From NCBI RefSeq assembly GCF_020283565.1, contig NC_060060.1:35526001-35590000 (forward strand): a DNA stretch of 64,000 bases, in the 5' to 3' direction. Below the pieces are notes generated by a model, which was given only the letters and a program-made list of their open reading frames with translations, had not been told where the DNA came from and did no database searches. A program made the translations under genes and the position numbers. The DNA comes from Trifolium pratense. Its lineage: Eukaryota > Streptophyta > Magnoliopsida > Fabales > Fabaceae. Shown in pieces: positions 52,376 through 64,000 of the stretch; position 1 is the stretch's first letter, and each line of letters begins with the position of its first letter.

Positions 52376-52559
52376 TAATTAAAAATTTCTTTACAAAAGT
52401 ATCAATATTCATATTTAAAGAATCAAGCATACCCCCATAAAAAAAAATCAATGAAAAACAAGTTCAAATATTTTTCTTTTTTTACATAATTTAGTGGGTA
52501 GACTCTCTTAAATTTAGAAGTTCGAATTTCAATCTTTTCAATAATAATATTTTTAGTAG

Positions 52560-52660
52560 ATACAACAATTAATCATTTCGATCGCAGTTGCGGAGATCAA
52601 ACAATAATATTTCCTATCAAATTCAGCATCAGATACCACTTAATCAAATAACGACGTGAA
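52560..52660 (-). mobile_element. SINE-X remnant
   Basis: CGATCGCAGTTGCGGAGATC followed by AAACAATAATATTTCCTATC and ACCACTTAATCAAATAACGA match the 5' half of SINE-X on the minus strand. Confidence 0.65.
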
Positions 52661-52874
52661 GAAGTATTTTTGTTTGATGAAGGAGTAATAATTTATGGTC
52701 AAGAAATTGAAATTAGGCCGACATTCACACGTCCCTTTACGGCGGCCATGCACACGAACAATTATTATTGAACTAATCACATATTAATTAATTAAATAAA
52801 TAATCCAATTCAAATGAATTGATTAACCAAGTTAATGAATCTCTTACACATGACATGACTGGACCCTCCTACCC

Positions 52875-52881
52875 TATAAAT
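52875..52881 (+). promoter_or_regulatory. TATA box of MGNCC gene B
   Basis: CCCTATAAATACAT, 88 bases before the start codon; the same box as in copy A. Confidence 0.75.
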
Positions 52882-52968
52882 ACATTATTAAAGCAGCTCC
52901 CACTTTCAATTCAAACTAAACTTCTTTCTCATTAACAAAACTTTGATTCACATAATCATCTAATTAAA

Positions 52969-53391
52969 ATGGGAAACTGTTGCACATCATCATCATCATC
53001 ATCAATGGAGTGGGGTGGAGAGGATTGGGAATCATTGAGGTCATCGTCGCCATCAACGAAGCCAAAAAATTCATCGTCGTCATCAAGAAGTAAGGTGTTT
53101 GATGAATCTGCTCATGTTCGAAAAGAGGAGAATAATAATCTTTTAGGAAAGCTTAGAGATTCTTCTGATGCAAATGGAAAAGTGACACTAAAAATTTCAA
53201 AGAGTGAATTGGCTGAATTATTGGGAGCAATACAACAAAATAATAATAACAATGATCAACAACAGCCACATAAGCAGAAGAAAGAATTAGCTTCAGCAGA
53301 AGAAGTTCTGTTTCGGTTAATGAAAACAAGAGATCATCAAATTATTAGTAGTCACTGGAAACCTGTATTAGACACTATTCCTGAATGTTAA
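52969..53391 (+). CDS. Small N-myristoylated MGNCC family protein, copy B
   Basis: Single exon, 140 residues, paralogue of 38682-39125 with the same block order: MGNCC, Ser run, MEWGGEDWESLRSSS, Ser-rich linker, DANGKVTLKISKSELAELLG, Gln/Asn linker, ASAEEVLFRLMK, SHWKPVLDTIPEC. Roughly two thirds of residues match copy A by eye; differences concentrate in the linkers. Copy B keeps only the Cys pair of the MGNCC end plus the C-terminal Cys, while copy A has three more Cys. The coding frame is intact, so both copies are probably functional. The function of the family is unknown to me. Confidence 0.86.
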   Translation: MGNCCTSSSSSSMEWGGEDWESLRSSSPSTKPKNSSSSSRSKVFDESAHVRKEENNNLLGKLRDSSDANGKVTLKISKSELAELLGAIQQNNNNNDQQQPHKQKKELASAEEVLFRLMKTRDHQIISSHWKPVLDTIPEC

Positions 53392-53754
53392 TTACTAAGG
53401 TTAATTAATTAGTTGTTTAGTTGATGAGAATGATAATTAAGTACTAGTATTGGTGCTAGCTAGCTAGCTGAAGGATTGATTGAACATATATTATTTTTCC
53501 TATAGTAATTGATTAGATATATGTATTATGCAGAGGTTTGGGATCATGTAATTGTATATGATTTTTTCTATTATAAAACAGATCAAGTTCATCCAAATAA
53601 TTTTTTTTTTATTCAAAATATCCGCAGCATTTTATTGTTTCACACAGATTAAAAAAATAAGTGAAAGTAAAAAAATTATCAAAAGTTTGATTTTCACATT
53701 CAACAAAACTAACAATAATAATACTAACGAAAATGCTAAACGGTGTAACAATAA

Positions 53755-54081
53755 GGGTGCGTTTGATTTGCTAAAAAACAGGGGACTGGACAGGACAACT
53801 TTTGTTGTACTCTGTTTGATTTAAAATTTGTTATGGGACTGGACAAATTAGATAGCAAGGGACAGGACAAAAACAAGATTTTTTGTCCCTCACTAAACCA
53901 CGGGACAACTTTTTGTCCACAGTACAAATATAAAAAATACGAAAATATCCATTTTATTTTCGAATATAAAAATATTATCGTCCTATATCTTTCCGGTACA
54001 GGTTTGTCCTGTCCTGTATTATCTTGTTCTGTCCTGTACTGTTCTGTCCAGTCCTTGCTGTTTTACGAATCAAACGCACCC
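53755..54081. mobile_element. MITE with TAA target duplication (PIF/Harbinger type)
   Basis: 327 bp. Ends GGGTGCGTTTGATTTGCTAA and TTACGAATCAAACGCACCC; the inverted repeat continues through GGACTGGACAGGACA against CTGTCCAGTCC. TAA stands on both sides (53752-53754, 54082-54084). The interior repeats GGGACTGGACA/GGGACAGGACA motifs. Confidence 0.92.
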
Positions 54082-54316
54082 TAAACATCACGAATATTTG
54101 TGAACGATTATTTACCCAGCCTAATTTTTCCCATATATATGGAAGTAGTGTTTAATGGAGGATTTTGAACCCAAAACTTTCATCTTAGTGTTAGTTATTC
54201 CCTGAACGAAAGGTCGTAAAATATAACATTGTTCTATTGAAAATTTAAAATAACACTTGTTTAAAAAAATAAATTAAAATGTGATGGTTGTTATAGAATA
54301 AAGATAGTAATACTAA

Positions 54317-54538
54317 GGGCTTGTTTGGATTAGTTTATTTTTAAACTTATCCGAAATAATTTATGTAAATAAATAAGTTTTTATGCAATGTTATAAGTTT
54401 TTCAAGATGTTTTATGATAAAAACAACTTATAACGATACAATTTTTCTTGATGAAAACTTATAAATTAACATAAAACTTTATTTATTTGTATAAGTTATT
54501 TTCATAAACTCAAAAATGAGCCGAATCCAAATAGACCC
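54317..54538. mobile_element. MITE, same family as 3013-3217, TAA target duplication
   Basis: 222 bp. Ends GGGCTTGTTTGGATTAGTTT and AATCCAAATAGACCC, TAA on both sides (54314-54316, 54539-54541). It shares the interior TTATAAGTTTTTCAA and AAAACTTATRAATTAACATA with the copy in the peroxidase intron. Confidence 0.87.
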
Positions 54539-54541
54539 TAA

Positions 54542-55217
54542 TTAATTACTTCTACCTTCAAATCAAATATGTTTCGTGTAGTCTACACCTATTCATGAAC
54601 CATGACTACAACATACAGACATTTCCAGAAGCCTTATTTTCCATTATTGTTAATTCAATATTTATTTTTATTTTTTTTTTGGTCAATTATTTATTTATTT
54701 ATATCTTATAAAAGTATATATGGATTACTAAGTATACATTATTTAATGATTTATTTGGTTCTCCCTCAAAGGAGAGGACACAATATTCATTTTTTATATT
54801 TTTTTTTAATTGCCACGTACTCTTATTAGGTTGAATGTGGTCATGTAGAAATGCAAGAATGAGAAGGTGGCATTAAAAATTAATAATTTCATATTCTTTT
54901 CTTCTCAAATTTTCTATCACTGAGCAAAGCTTGTCAAAATAGGTAGGCAGATTAAAAATCTCAAATTTATTTTCTTGACGAAAATAGATTAATCCCCCCA
55001 AAAATGACAAGTTTGTTTGACAGGGCTTATACACACCTTCAAAAAAATGCTTTTTTCCACACTAATGTCATAGTCACAGACCTTTATACAAACCTCAAAC
55101 CAATCTTACTCTATTGCAAGTTGCAACAAATAAGACCAACCAGCAACAAACTAGACTATACTTTCTTGTTCATAATAAATATGTCTATACATATAATCCA
55201 TGAAAAGAGTTGAAAAA
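54542..55217. other. Intergenic, no gene
   Basis: AT-rich; short frames without domains. Confidence 0.5.
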
Positions 55218-55382
55218 CTTTTTTTTTCACCAGCAGTATCCGGCCCACTGGACTGCCTAATCTGATTTGGGGGTCATTCTGACATAAAGTGGTTTGGTTT
55301 CAGTGCCCTCCCGATCGCAGTTGCGGAGGATCAAACCGTGATCCTCCCTATGAAGTCCAGCGTCAATCACCACTTGGATTTC
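55218..55382 (-). mobile_element. SINE-X copy
   Basis: On the minus strand: AAGTGGTGATTGACGCTGGA, GGTTTGATCC (B box), CAACTGCGATCGGGAGGG, CACTTTATGTCAGAATGACC. It ends in an A tail (T run at 55218-55227). Confidence 0.8.
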
Positions 55383-56055
55383 ACCATGCAATATGCAAAG
55401 AGATGTATAAGCAAGCATATATGCCACAGTTTTGAGGATCGCTCTTTTCCGTGAAGTCGCATCCTTCAGATGAAAGCTTGGAGCCAGCAGGATCAGATTG
55501 ACCAATCTGTTCAGATTGCATGAGTTCAATTTTAAGTGTCTCCTTCTACATTGAATCTTCAAACATGTATGAGAACAATGGTGACTATGTTGATATAGAA
55601 GTTTTTCTATTTTTCCTTCAACTCTTTTACCGTATATTTATTTGTATATCATTTTAAGTTCATAATCTCATGTGTTGTTTTTTTTTTTCCTCTCAGTTGC
55701 AATGGTGCTCAATTCTAAAGCCACACATCTACCATGAATTTCATATTAGAGCTGCGAACATACCGTTTGGAGTTTGATGTTAATAGTGTTAAGTATCCAA
55801 CGCCATTAAAATTGGATATATGGAAAGGAACATACCATTCTTTGAAAGAAAACTTTGATACATCCACATGATCCATTCAAGAATGGAAAGCTACTCCTCT
55901 CTATATTATCAATGAATACTGCGGTAGAGTCTAGTATAAAAAATAACTAGACTAATTAACTATTTACAACACCAACATTTAGCCAAGGTGGAGCGACATA
56001 AGAACTAGAACTAGAACTAGAATATGATGGCTCTCATAATCTCATGCCTTCACCA

Positions 56056-59000
56056 TCACTCCAACAATTGTCCTACTGCTTCCTTGAGTTTCCTACCTAA
56101 TGCAAATGCCAGGGGAGGAGGAACAGCATTGCCAATCTGCCTATGCTTGTGTATGATGTTCCCATAAAATTGATAGCAATCTGGGAAACCCTGCATTTAT
56201 ATATTTAATTTATAAATGGTATCAAATCATATGCTGTTCACCTATTACAGTTTTCAAACTAATAACATAAATCAAAATCTTTTTCCTATCCACATATTTG
56301 GATAGCATGATTAGAATTCTTCATAATGAATTGAAAATAAAATCAATTCACACTACAAATAATGAATTCAACAGCCATGTCCTCAGTCTGGAAAAAATGA
56401 AATTTCACATACATCTAAAGATATCTTACTATTATGTCATGTTGTAATATGATTTTCTAATTTCTAATTTACCTAGAAATTATCTCCTTTGAAAGTGCAT
56501 CAAAATTAATTTCTCTTAAATAAAACCATAGTAAATTCCCACTCTTTTAGGTTTCATTTCTTATCATAGCATTTAGGGTGACAAGTTACTTTAGTAATAG
56601 ACTTACTTGTGATCGGGCACATTCACGAACTGTGAGAATTCGATCTTGGTCTGGATGGAAGCACATCCCAACCTTCCCCATAGGTTGAGGGTCAGTAATG
56701 GAAGTTGGGAAATTCCCTTGCCAATCCAGCCTACCAAAGAGACCCTTCCATTGATTATGCCTTTTAGCTGTGTTTGGCAAGCACCATGGTATCAAATCAA
56801 CCAGTTGTCCATTAGACAATTTTATCTGCATTGTACATTAGAAAACACTCGTTAGATTAGCCACACAAATTAATGTCATGCTAAAATTCACAAAGATTTA
56901 AATTTACCTTTTCATCAGGAAGATCACGCCAATCACAACCTGGTTTCTTTGGAATTTTCTGGCAACGAATCAAGTTCAGCTCATTCATTTCCTTTGATAT
57001 GTGATCGGTCAGCACAGCCATATTGCCTCTAATCTTCTTTTGAAACCAGGAAACAGGATCGCTTTGATACTGCAAGCATATAAAGAGAACGAGTAAGAGT
57101 TTGACCTTGTACCACAAAGGAAAAAATTCAAATTCTCAATGAGACAGTTGTGAAATGGGTATTAATGTCATTTTAATCAAGAATAATTTCCCCTTGTCAA
57201 AAAAAAAAATAAAAAATAATTTCCCCAATTTCCAACTATTTTTATAAAAAAAGTGAGTACTAGTGAGTAGATGTAACTCAAATTATTTCAAGGGTTGACA
57301 CAGATAACATTTATCTTTCCTATTTCACATACCTCCATGTTTGTCCTAGAGGCTCCATTGCCGACAGCTGGGAGTTCACCAATGGTATCTCTAACCGTTA
57401 TTGCACGTAACGGGGCACCATTTGCAGTACTGCGAACGGCAGCATAATGGACATTCTCAGACAATTTGATTTTCAATTCAGGGGCAGAAAAGACATGCAT
57501 TGGTTCTGGCCACTCAGGAAGCACATCTTCTGGAGAAGCAGCCCATATGAATGCCCTTTTTCGTGACTGTGAAACGCCAAAAGCTCCAGCCTCAAGGATA
57601 CCAAACCTCACCTTTTGGACAAGAAAACCCACATTCATTAGTTCTCAATATTCTATTCAACTCCATAGTGAAATAAGTTATGAAAACTTACCTGATAACC
57701 CATTTCAAGAAGTGAAGCCAAAGTTAAACGGAAAGTCTGTCCTTTATTAAAAGACACAAAATTCCTCACATTCTCCAACAGGAAATACCTTGGCCGGAAA
57801 TAATCAGCAAAGGATAAGAATGCTAATATCATCTCGCACTGGACTTTACTCCAAGTGCTTGTGTTAAATCGATTCATTCCTGAGAAACCCTGCAAAAACA
57901 AATTATTCAATAATCACCAAACTATTTGTTAACAGTCCTACATTGGATGAAATATGAACTGAAAATGAGTTTATAACAGGTAGGATCCATCATCTTTTTT
58001 AGAAACTGGTTTTGTAGGATTGAGTTAAGCTCAACCCAAATTCTAATATAGTATCAGATTTCTAATCCTAGGCATGACTGGGGTGTGCCAAGAATCTCAC
58101 ATAGGTTGACATATAGCTTGAAAATGAGTTTTATGTGGGAGACATCACTCGGCTTACAAACCAAATATTATTGTCAGCAAGTCAAAAAAGACAAGAGCTA
58201 CACAAACCTGGCATGGAGGACCCCCATTAATGAAATCAACTTGCCCCGGCAAGGGTAAATTACTCAAATCCTTCTCATCAAGTTTAGAGGCCAACTCTGC
58301 AGCCTCAGTCGTTGAGACACAGTCTTCTATGTCCCCGCATTTCTCCATTATAGCCCTGCATTACAATCATTTATGAGTCACTTAATTGTGTTCCATTAAA
58401 TTCAACCTTTAGGCCTAACCAAGATATTTTTTGGGATCACCTACCTTAGAATAACATTGCAATTGTCTATAAATACCAGCGCTTCAGGATGGTTAGCTTT
58501 AAATGCATTCCCAGCTGGATCTTCATACTCAATAGCCCATTTAGTTGATGAAACACCTGAAGAATAATATCTTGTGTTATTGTTTAGGAGAACTTATAGA
58601 AACAACTTATGATATGTCCATAAGTTGTTTTCAGCTTTATTTTCATCAGCTTTCCAGTATAACTTATGAAAATAGTTTGACTTTATTTATCTTTTATTGA
58701 AGAAATACTAATATATAAGCATTTGTGCTATAAGCGATTAATTAAGTTGTATATACAAACAACGCCATAGCATAAAAAAATGTGTTTCTTTCTAAAATAA
58801 GTATAGTTAAGATTACCAGACTGGTGCAGCCCCTCTGATAAGCCACCGCATCCTGCAAATATGTCCAAGGTTGCTAACCGTTTCTCATTTGGTGTTTTTC
58901 TTTCAAGATCAGGCTCTGAAATGCTATCTCCTTTACATTTTCCCTTTTTCTTTCTAGCTGCAGCATCAGCTGTATGTCCACTAGAATATTTGACTTTAAT

Positions 59001-59119
59001 ATGAGCTGGCAACTGTCAAGCAAATGAAAAATAAATTAGTTAATCGATAAAAATCGCATGTCATCCTTATAAGTGCATCAGAATATTGATTTGATATCCC
59101 TAAAAATAATAGTTAAAGC

Positions 59120-59165
<46 letters not shown>

Positions 59166-62100
59166 TTGATATATTCCTTCCCCATAATTTCAACAATAAC
59201 AATAGCCTAATTAATAATCAGCTTTAAACTATATTAAAATAAAATAATTGATTGAAGTTCAATTGAAAAAATAACTGATCCTTATACGCAAATACTTTTG
59301 CAGATTTGTTTGAGGACAAGCATGCACATTATACAGTTAACAGGGTCAAGAATACACTACCTTCTTGAGGGATCCGGTGGCAGGATCATACAAGTGTTCG
59401 CAGAAAAAGACATTATGGAAGATTCCTCCAGGGGCACATCCTTCAGGGACATCAATCTTTTTCCTGACTTCGCATCTACCCTCTATGGATTGTACAGAGA
59501 TTGTATATGTTTCATCACTATAATAGACCTAAAATCAAAAACCACAATATCTGAGTCAATATAAACATTTACACAGAAAATGTACACAAAATAGAATCAT
59601 AAATCAGGATTATTATTTATGTTATGTCTACTGTGTGATTATTTATGTTATGTCTACTGTGTGCATTTGTGTGCATGTTGATTCATTTACATAGTTAACG
59701 TTCACATAGCTTTTTACCTCTTGTACATCAGAGCAGTATGCCTTCTCACTTGATACATCTTCTGGTCGGAAAAATCTTCTGACTTTGAGCTCTGTAGATT
59801 TTATTTCAGCTTGTTTTGTTTCCTTTTTGACAATGATCTCGAGCACTTGGCACACAACATAAGCTTTCAACCCTACATTCCTCCCACTCTTATGAGTCCC
59901 CTGATCTATCCTTTCCTCAAATTCAAAAGGACTGACATAAACATAGTCATTGAGAGAATATTCAGTTCCCTCCAATACAAAACTAGACTTGGATGAATTT
60001 ACTTTGAAAATCTCTTTCTCCTTTTCAGCTTCCTCTAACTTGCAAGAGTGACAGACGCCGGACCCTAGACCCAACTTATCAAATGGAAGGCTGAAGAAAG
60101 CGCCTCTTTCAGGCCAGTACAAGCTTTTACAGTAATATTCGATAGGTAGTCCTTTCTTTTTCCTTTCTTCTGCTCTCTCCCTGTCAAGTTTATCCTTGAC
60201 AATATTCTCCTGTCGATACTGATACCCCCAAGGCCTTTTTCGGATGCTTACAACATTTGTCTGCTTCAACTCCTGAAGTCCCAAATCCATGCACTCATTA
60301 GTCAAAAAAACCTCTCTCTTATTGGCAGCGTTGCCAAGAACAGTCTGGCAACCATGCTGCATTATCCTACCATGAAACATTTTTCTCCCTTTCTTTGCTT
60401 CAAACATATATTCAATGTAATATATATCAGGAAGTTCATCGGATTCGTCAACTTCCACTGAGACAGACATTCCAACAGAAACAACTTCCCCGTGAATAAT
60501 TGCCTGCTTATAAACAACTTCCCCAGAACTCGTCTTCCCCTCAGGACCCCCTTCCCATCTAATTTCTCCTTCATCAGAAAATGCTTTAGTTTCTTTGGAA
60601 ACTGAGCGCGGCTTTTGTGTTCCCTCCAACACTACCATCTCCTCCTCTGCATCCTCATCTTCATTCTCTTCCTGTTCTTGTTCGTCACCTTCATCATCGT
60701 CCTTTGCTTCACTAGCAGTTCCTTCTTTCGAATCCTCTGGCAAGTGGTTTGAGTAATACTCTCCCCATATTCTATTTATCAGCTTTGTTGTTGTAGCTTG
60801 CATAGCTTTCCTTTTGGATACAACAGGAGCCATTGCTGCCCTAGGATTTAAATTTGTCTCACTCCTTTCCATCACTTTCTTCTTCTTCACTAACCATTTG
60901 GTATGGTGCCGTTCTTCCATTTTTTTTGCAAGACCGGTCACAAAAGCAGACTTCCTGATCTTGTCATCTGGATATTCTGCAAACAGTTGCAGAATTATCT
61001 GTCCATGGACAACAACGTACCTTTCAACAGCCACCGAATCAGAAGAAATGTACGAATTATGGTCTTGCTTATACTCAGAAACCTTTTTTATGACATCTGC
61101 AAAGGAAAGTCTCGATACACGGTTTTGCTCCTTTAACAATGTGATAATGCTTATAGCAATCCTTGCAGCTTTTAATATGGTGTTGTACCAAGGAGTGTAC
61201 TGCTTTGAAGGTTTTCCAAGTCTATACCTGAAAGAAATCAAGTATGGATAAGTTTGACAATATTTGTAAATATGAACAGATATTTCAATAAGATGACAAG
61301 GTTCATCCATGACAGTTGACACAACTTTCTTTTTTTTGTACAAAGTTGACACAATTTTCTATCACTTTATCTACAATTAGTTTCTACCGAACAGTTTGAT
61401 AATACTACTCAAGTAGTTGATGGCGATTTCGTTTCACTCAAACGGCCAATATGTTTAGTTGAACTAACGAAACAAAACAAAAAATACACAATATGTCTGG
61501 TTAATAAAGAAATTAAAAGCATAATCACTCAATTGACCAATTGACTCTAAATTAAATATTAAACTAATAAAAATAAATTAAAACTTAACTAAAAAGACTT
61601 TAAAAACTACTTTTGACGAGACGTCATCAGTAGTCAAGTCACTCAAGTGAATTATCGAATTTTATTTCATTTCAAATAAGATTGCTGTAAAAGTATAAAC
61701 ATAACAGCCTATAGTTATATTCCTATAAACATTAACATACAGAAATAAAATTATAAATAGCATTTATTTTAGAGAAGAGGTACCATACCAGGCCATATCT
61801 GTTCGGATGGATATGAAAACCATAGATGATCCAAATTCAATCATCCATTCCTTTATGGCACTCAGATAAATTGGAATTCCATCGGTGGCCTGTGTTCCAG
61901 AAGCACTGGAAGATTGGCCTGCCTCTGTATCGAGATTGAACCCACTTCCATCATCTTCCGTCATTAAGCCTGACCCAAAGATTGTAACATCTATCTCTGA
62001 GCAAGGTTTCATAGGAAGAAGTTCCAAAGAAATCAATCTAGAATCAGAGTTGTATAAAGCCCAATTATGCAGCATGCGTCTAGGAAGATCTTCAATGTCA

Positions 62101-63209
62101 TACACGTCATCAATAACAATAAATTCATCTGTTTCTTGAAGAGAATTTTTGTAATAAGCAGGGAGAGGGTAATCATTGGCGATCTCATCTTCATTAATTT
62201 TGATATAGAATTTGTTAGATGAAGAGGATGACCTAGAGTTTTTCCTCTGCTTCCGAGATTTCCAATCCTCTTCTTCCTGCAATAGTCGCGCTAACTTCGC
62301 ATCCTCATCTTCTTCATCTACAGAATCCATCTGATTCTTTTTCTCTTCATCTCCAGTTCCCGAACCAATCCTTAAAGTCGCATTCGATGGCATCACTTGT
62401 GCTCTAGCAAAGTTTGCTTGTTTTTTGCTCTCGTCTCTAAGAGCAATCAGAGCAGGAATGTCTTCAAACCCCTTGTCATTTGCCTTCAACTCTAAACCAC
62501 TGAGCTGCTTATAAATAAACTCGCCCTGAGAAATAATGAACTCCTTTAGAGAGGCAGTTCCAGAAAAGTACTTGTTACCACTCATTGACCGTGCCATGCC
62601 AGCAAGTAACTCGTCAAGACTTATTTCAGGGTCTCCACCAGAAGACTTTGCTAGTTTCTTGTATACTTCTATGCAAGCACGTGCCTTTTCAAAGAAATGA
62701 TCGTAAGATTTTTTATAACTTGCAGCTGCTTTCTGGCAATCATAATCAGCAATATCAGTGGAAATCCATACCACTGGAGAACCATCTTCATAGCCAGATA
62801 TATTCCACGACTCAATTCGACCAAAGCCTTCACATCTAACACCTTGCTCTTTTTTCTTGTCTGCACTTCCTTCAAGTGGCAATATAAGTCCAGTGATGAA
62901 TAAATCGTCGATTTCAAGCATCTCAAGTGGCTGCGCGGCACCAGTTTTATCGTGAAGGATAAAGTCTGTAAGTCTTCTATTTGCACGACCATCATCCTGT
63001 CCAGCAGTCATGCCGACAGCTAGAAATTCATCTTCTACAATCTGATCCTGTTTTGTTTCAATAAGAGAAGATTTATCGGATATGGAAAGAGACTCCTCCT
63101 TCAAATTTTTGCGTGCAGCACTCACTGTCCGTTTTGGCATTTTACGAGTAGGAGCAGGCTGCTCACCACTCTCTGACAAACCTCGCTTCTTTTGTTTCCC
63201 ACCAGCCAT
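56056..63209 (-). CDS. MET1: DNA (cytosine-5)-methyltransferase 1 (maintenance CG methyltransferase)
   Basis: Copies CG methylation after replication in the nucleus. Eleven exons: 63209-61789, 61227-59718, 59528-59361, 59012-58817, 58556-58445, 58355-58208, 57889-57692, 57611-57333, 57069-56908, 56825-56607 and 56190-56056, giving 1,515 residues (Arabidopsis MET1 has 1,534). Order: basic N-terminus, two RFTS domains (about 60-240 and 330-500), an acidic Glu/Asp run, two BAH domains (about 640-960), a KKKGK linker, then the catalytic domain: motif [26 protein letters not shown] (catalytic Cys about 1185), [33 protein letters not shown]. The frame stays open upstream to an AG at 63269, so a further 5' exon beyond the window is possible. 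Introns hold a MITE, a TRIM remnant and a TAA microsatellite. Confidence 0.97.
57925..58165 (+). mobile_element. Degraded TRIM in a MET1 intron
   Basis: TGTTAACAGTCCTACATTGG begins a decayed LTR that ends near GAGTTAAGCTCAACCC. A decayed primer-binding site (AGTATCAGATTTC) follows at 58042-58054. A second LTR part (TCTCACATAGGTTGACATAT and GCTTGAAAATGAGTTTTATG) follows. It matches the TRIM style at 48.5 kb (CCCACATCGGTTGAG). Confidence 0.65.
58575..58740. mobile_element. MITE-like repeat in a MET1 intron
   Basis: Inverse-orientation relative of 7515-7770: ATAAGTTGTTTTCA, TTTGACTTTATTTATCTTTT, ATAAGCATTTGTGCTATAAG and TTAATTAAGTTGTATATA. Ends are not defined. Confidence 0.55.
59118..59166. 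repeat. (AAT)n microsatellite in a MET1 intron
   Basis: About 16 AAT units, apparently uninterrupted, between MET1 exons 3 and 4. Confidence 0.95.
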
Positions 63210-63268
63210 AACTTCTGCTTTGGTGTTCAAAACAACAGGTTCCTCTATACTATTGTTGTCCTTTACAC

Positions 63269-64000
63269 CTATTTTGAACAATAAGAGAAAGACACAGAAA
63301 AAAATGAATATACAAATTTGATGATACAGGGCAACTGAGCAGAGCTTGAGATAGAACATTCACATACAATAAAACAAACAATAAAAAATTCACAAGATAT
63401 GAGAGCAACGAAATAAACATAAACACATAAGAGAAACTTATGTTTGATTTAAACTTTAAAGGCAGAATAAGTGCCTATAGAAATATCTTTTCTTGGATAT
63501 TTTTCATGTTGAAAATTAAGATCAATGGTACTAGTAGCAAAAAAAAAAAAAAATCTGTCATTAATTCAAAGGATAAGGGTGCTAAAACCAATTGTAACTC
63601 AGTTCAAACATCAAATAGATTTCCAAAATATTTTATTTGTTACCGATTCTGTTTTTGTTCTGTTTCCTTCTTACTTTTAAAAAATTAAAAAGTAAAAAAT
63701 CTACAAAGAAATGTAAAATTTAACTCGTAGACCGATGTAATAAATAAAGCATGGTCACCATTGCTCATAAATCAAACAAAAATAAGCAAAAGCATTCCAC
63801 TCGTAGACCGACATAATAAATAAAGCACTTCAATAAAAAATGCAAAACTCAAATTAATACAAAACAAAAATTGACCTATATAATCCACTACAATCAACAT
63901 GTCCATTTAATGAATTGGAGGTTCACTAGAAAGTATAAACCATTTAAACATAATTGTCAATACATAAAGATCGAATTGTCCCCGAATAAATTAAGTACAT
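63269..64000. other. 5' side of MET1, first intron or upstream region
   Basis: AT-rich, no coding exon recognised on the minus strand. ACTCGTAGACCGA(T/C)(G/A)TAATAAATAAAGCA is repeated at 63723-63751 and 63799-63827, a short direct duplication. Confidence 0.5.

Larger units (their letters stand above)
50750..52968 (+). repeat. Duplicated flank B, upstream of the second MGNCC gene
   Basis: Collinear with 35340-38681 (see that entry). It includes GTACTTGGTAGTATTAGGCT at 51990-52009 and GGCGGCCATGCACACGAAC near 52741. This copy has gained SINE remnants between the conserved promoter blocks. Confidence 0.75.

Noticed and set aside
60814..61251. 145-codon plus-strand frame
   Set aside because: Antisense shadow of the MET1 exon.

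Overview
The window is nuclear DNA of a flowering plant: AT-rich intergenic DNA, GT-AG introns, class III peroxidase, CDPK, S40 and MET1 genes, tRNA-derived SINEs, TRIMs, MITEs and a CACTA element. Gene style and repeat content suggest a legume of the Medicago/Trifolium/pea group. That placement is inference; no species marker is present.

Seven protein genes could be modelled exon by exon. (1) 2258-4448 (+): class III peroxidase of the PER21 type. (2) 6824-10106 (-): a plant protein of about 700 residues with no firm name, whose central region reads like a degenerate tyrosine recombinase fold (Crypton/DUF3504-like); it contains a frame break or a very short intron at an A8 run. (3) 12050-16264 (-): a calcium-dependent protein kinase closest to CPK29. 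(4) 23420-24004 (-): an S40/DUF584 senescence regulator. (5) 38682-39125 (+) and (6) 52969-53391 (+): two small acidic/Ser-rich MGNCC proteins that are local duplicates with related promoters. (7) 45164-46673 (-): a secreted pectate lyase, lying between the two duplicates. An eighth gene, 56056 to at least 63209 (-), is the maintenance cytosine methyltransferase MET1 with all catalytic motifs; its first exon may lie beyond the window.

The rest is mostly mobile DNA. 732-2031 is an intact small LTR element with identical 170-bp LTRs and a 5-bp target duplication, just upstream of the peroxidase. 40195-44624 is a larger non-autonomous LTR element. 27150-31338 is a complete non-autonomous CACTA element. 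Smaller LTR miniatures (TRIMs) sit near 19.6, 48.5 and 58 kb. There are at least eight MITEs, several with clear TA or TTA/TAA target duplications, and three SINE families, including one chimeric SINE with a 14-bp target duplication. A 71-bp piece of the CDPK kinase exon has been copied exactly 3,060 bp away into a patchwork of direct repeats.

The genes do not form a pathway. The window is a set of independent plant genes in TE-rich DNA, with MET1, which silences such elements, itself carrying TE remnants in its introns. The most unusual item is the recombinase-like gene at 6.8-10.1 kb.
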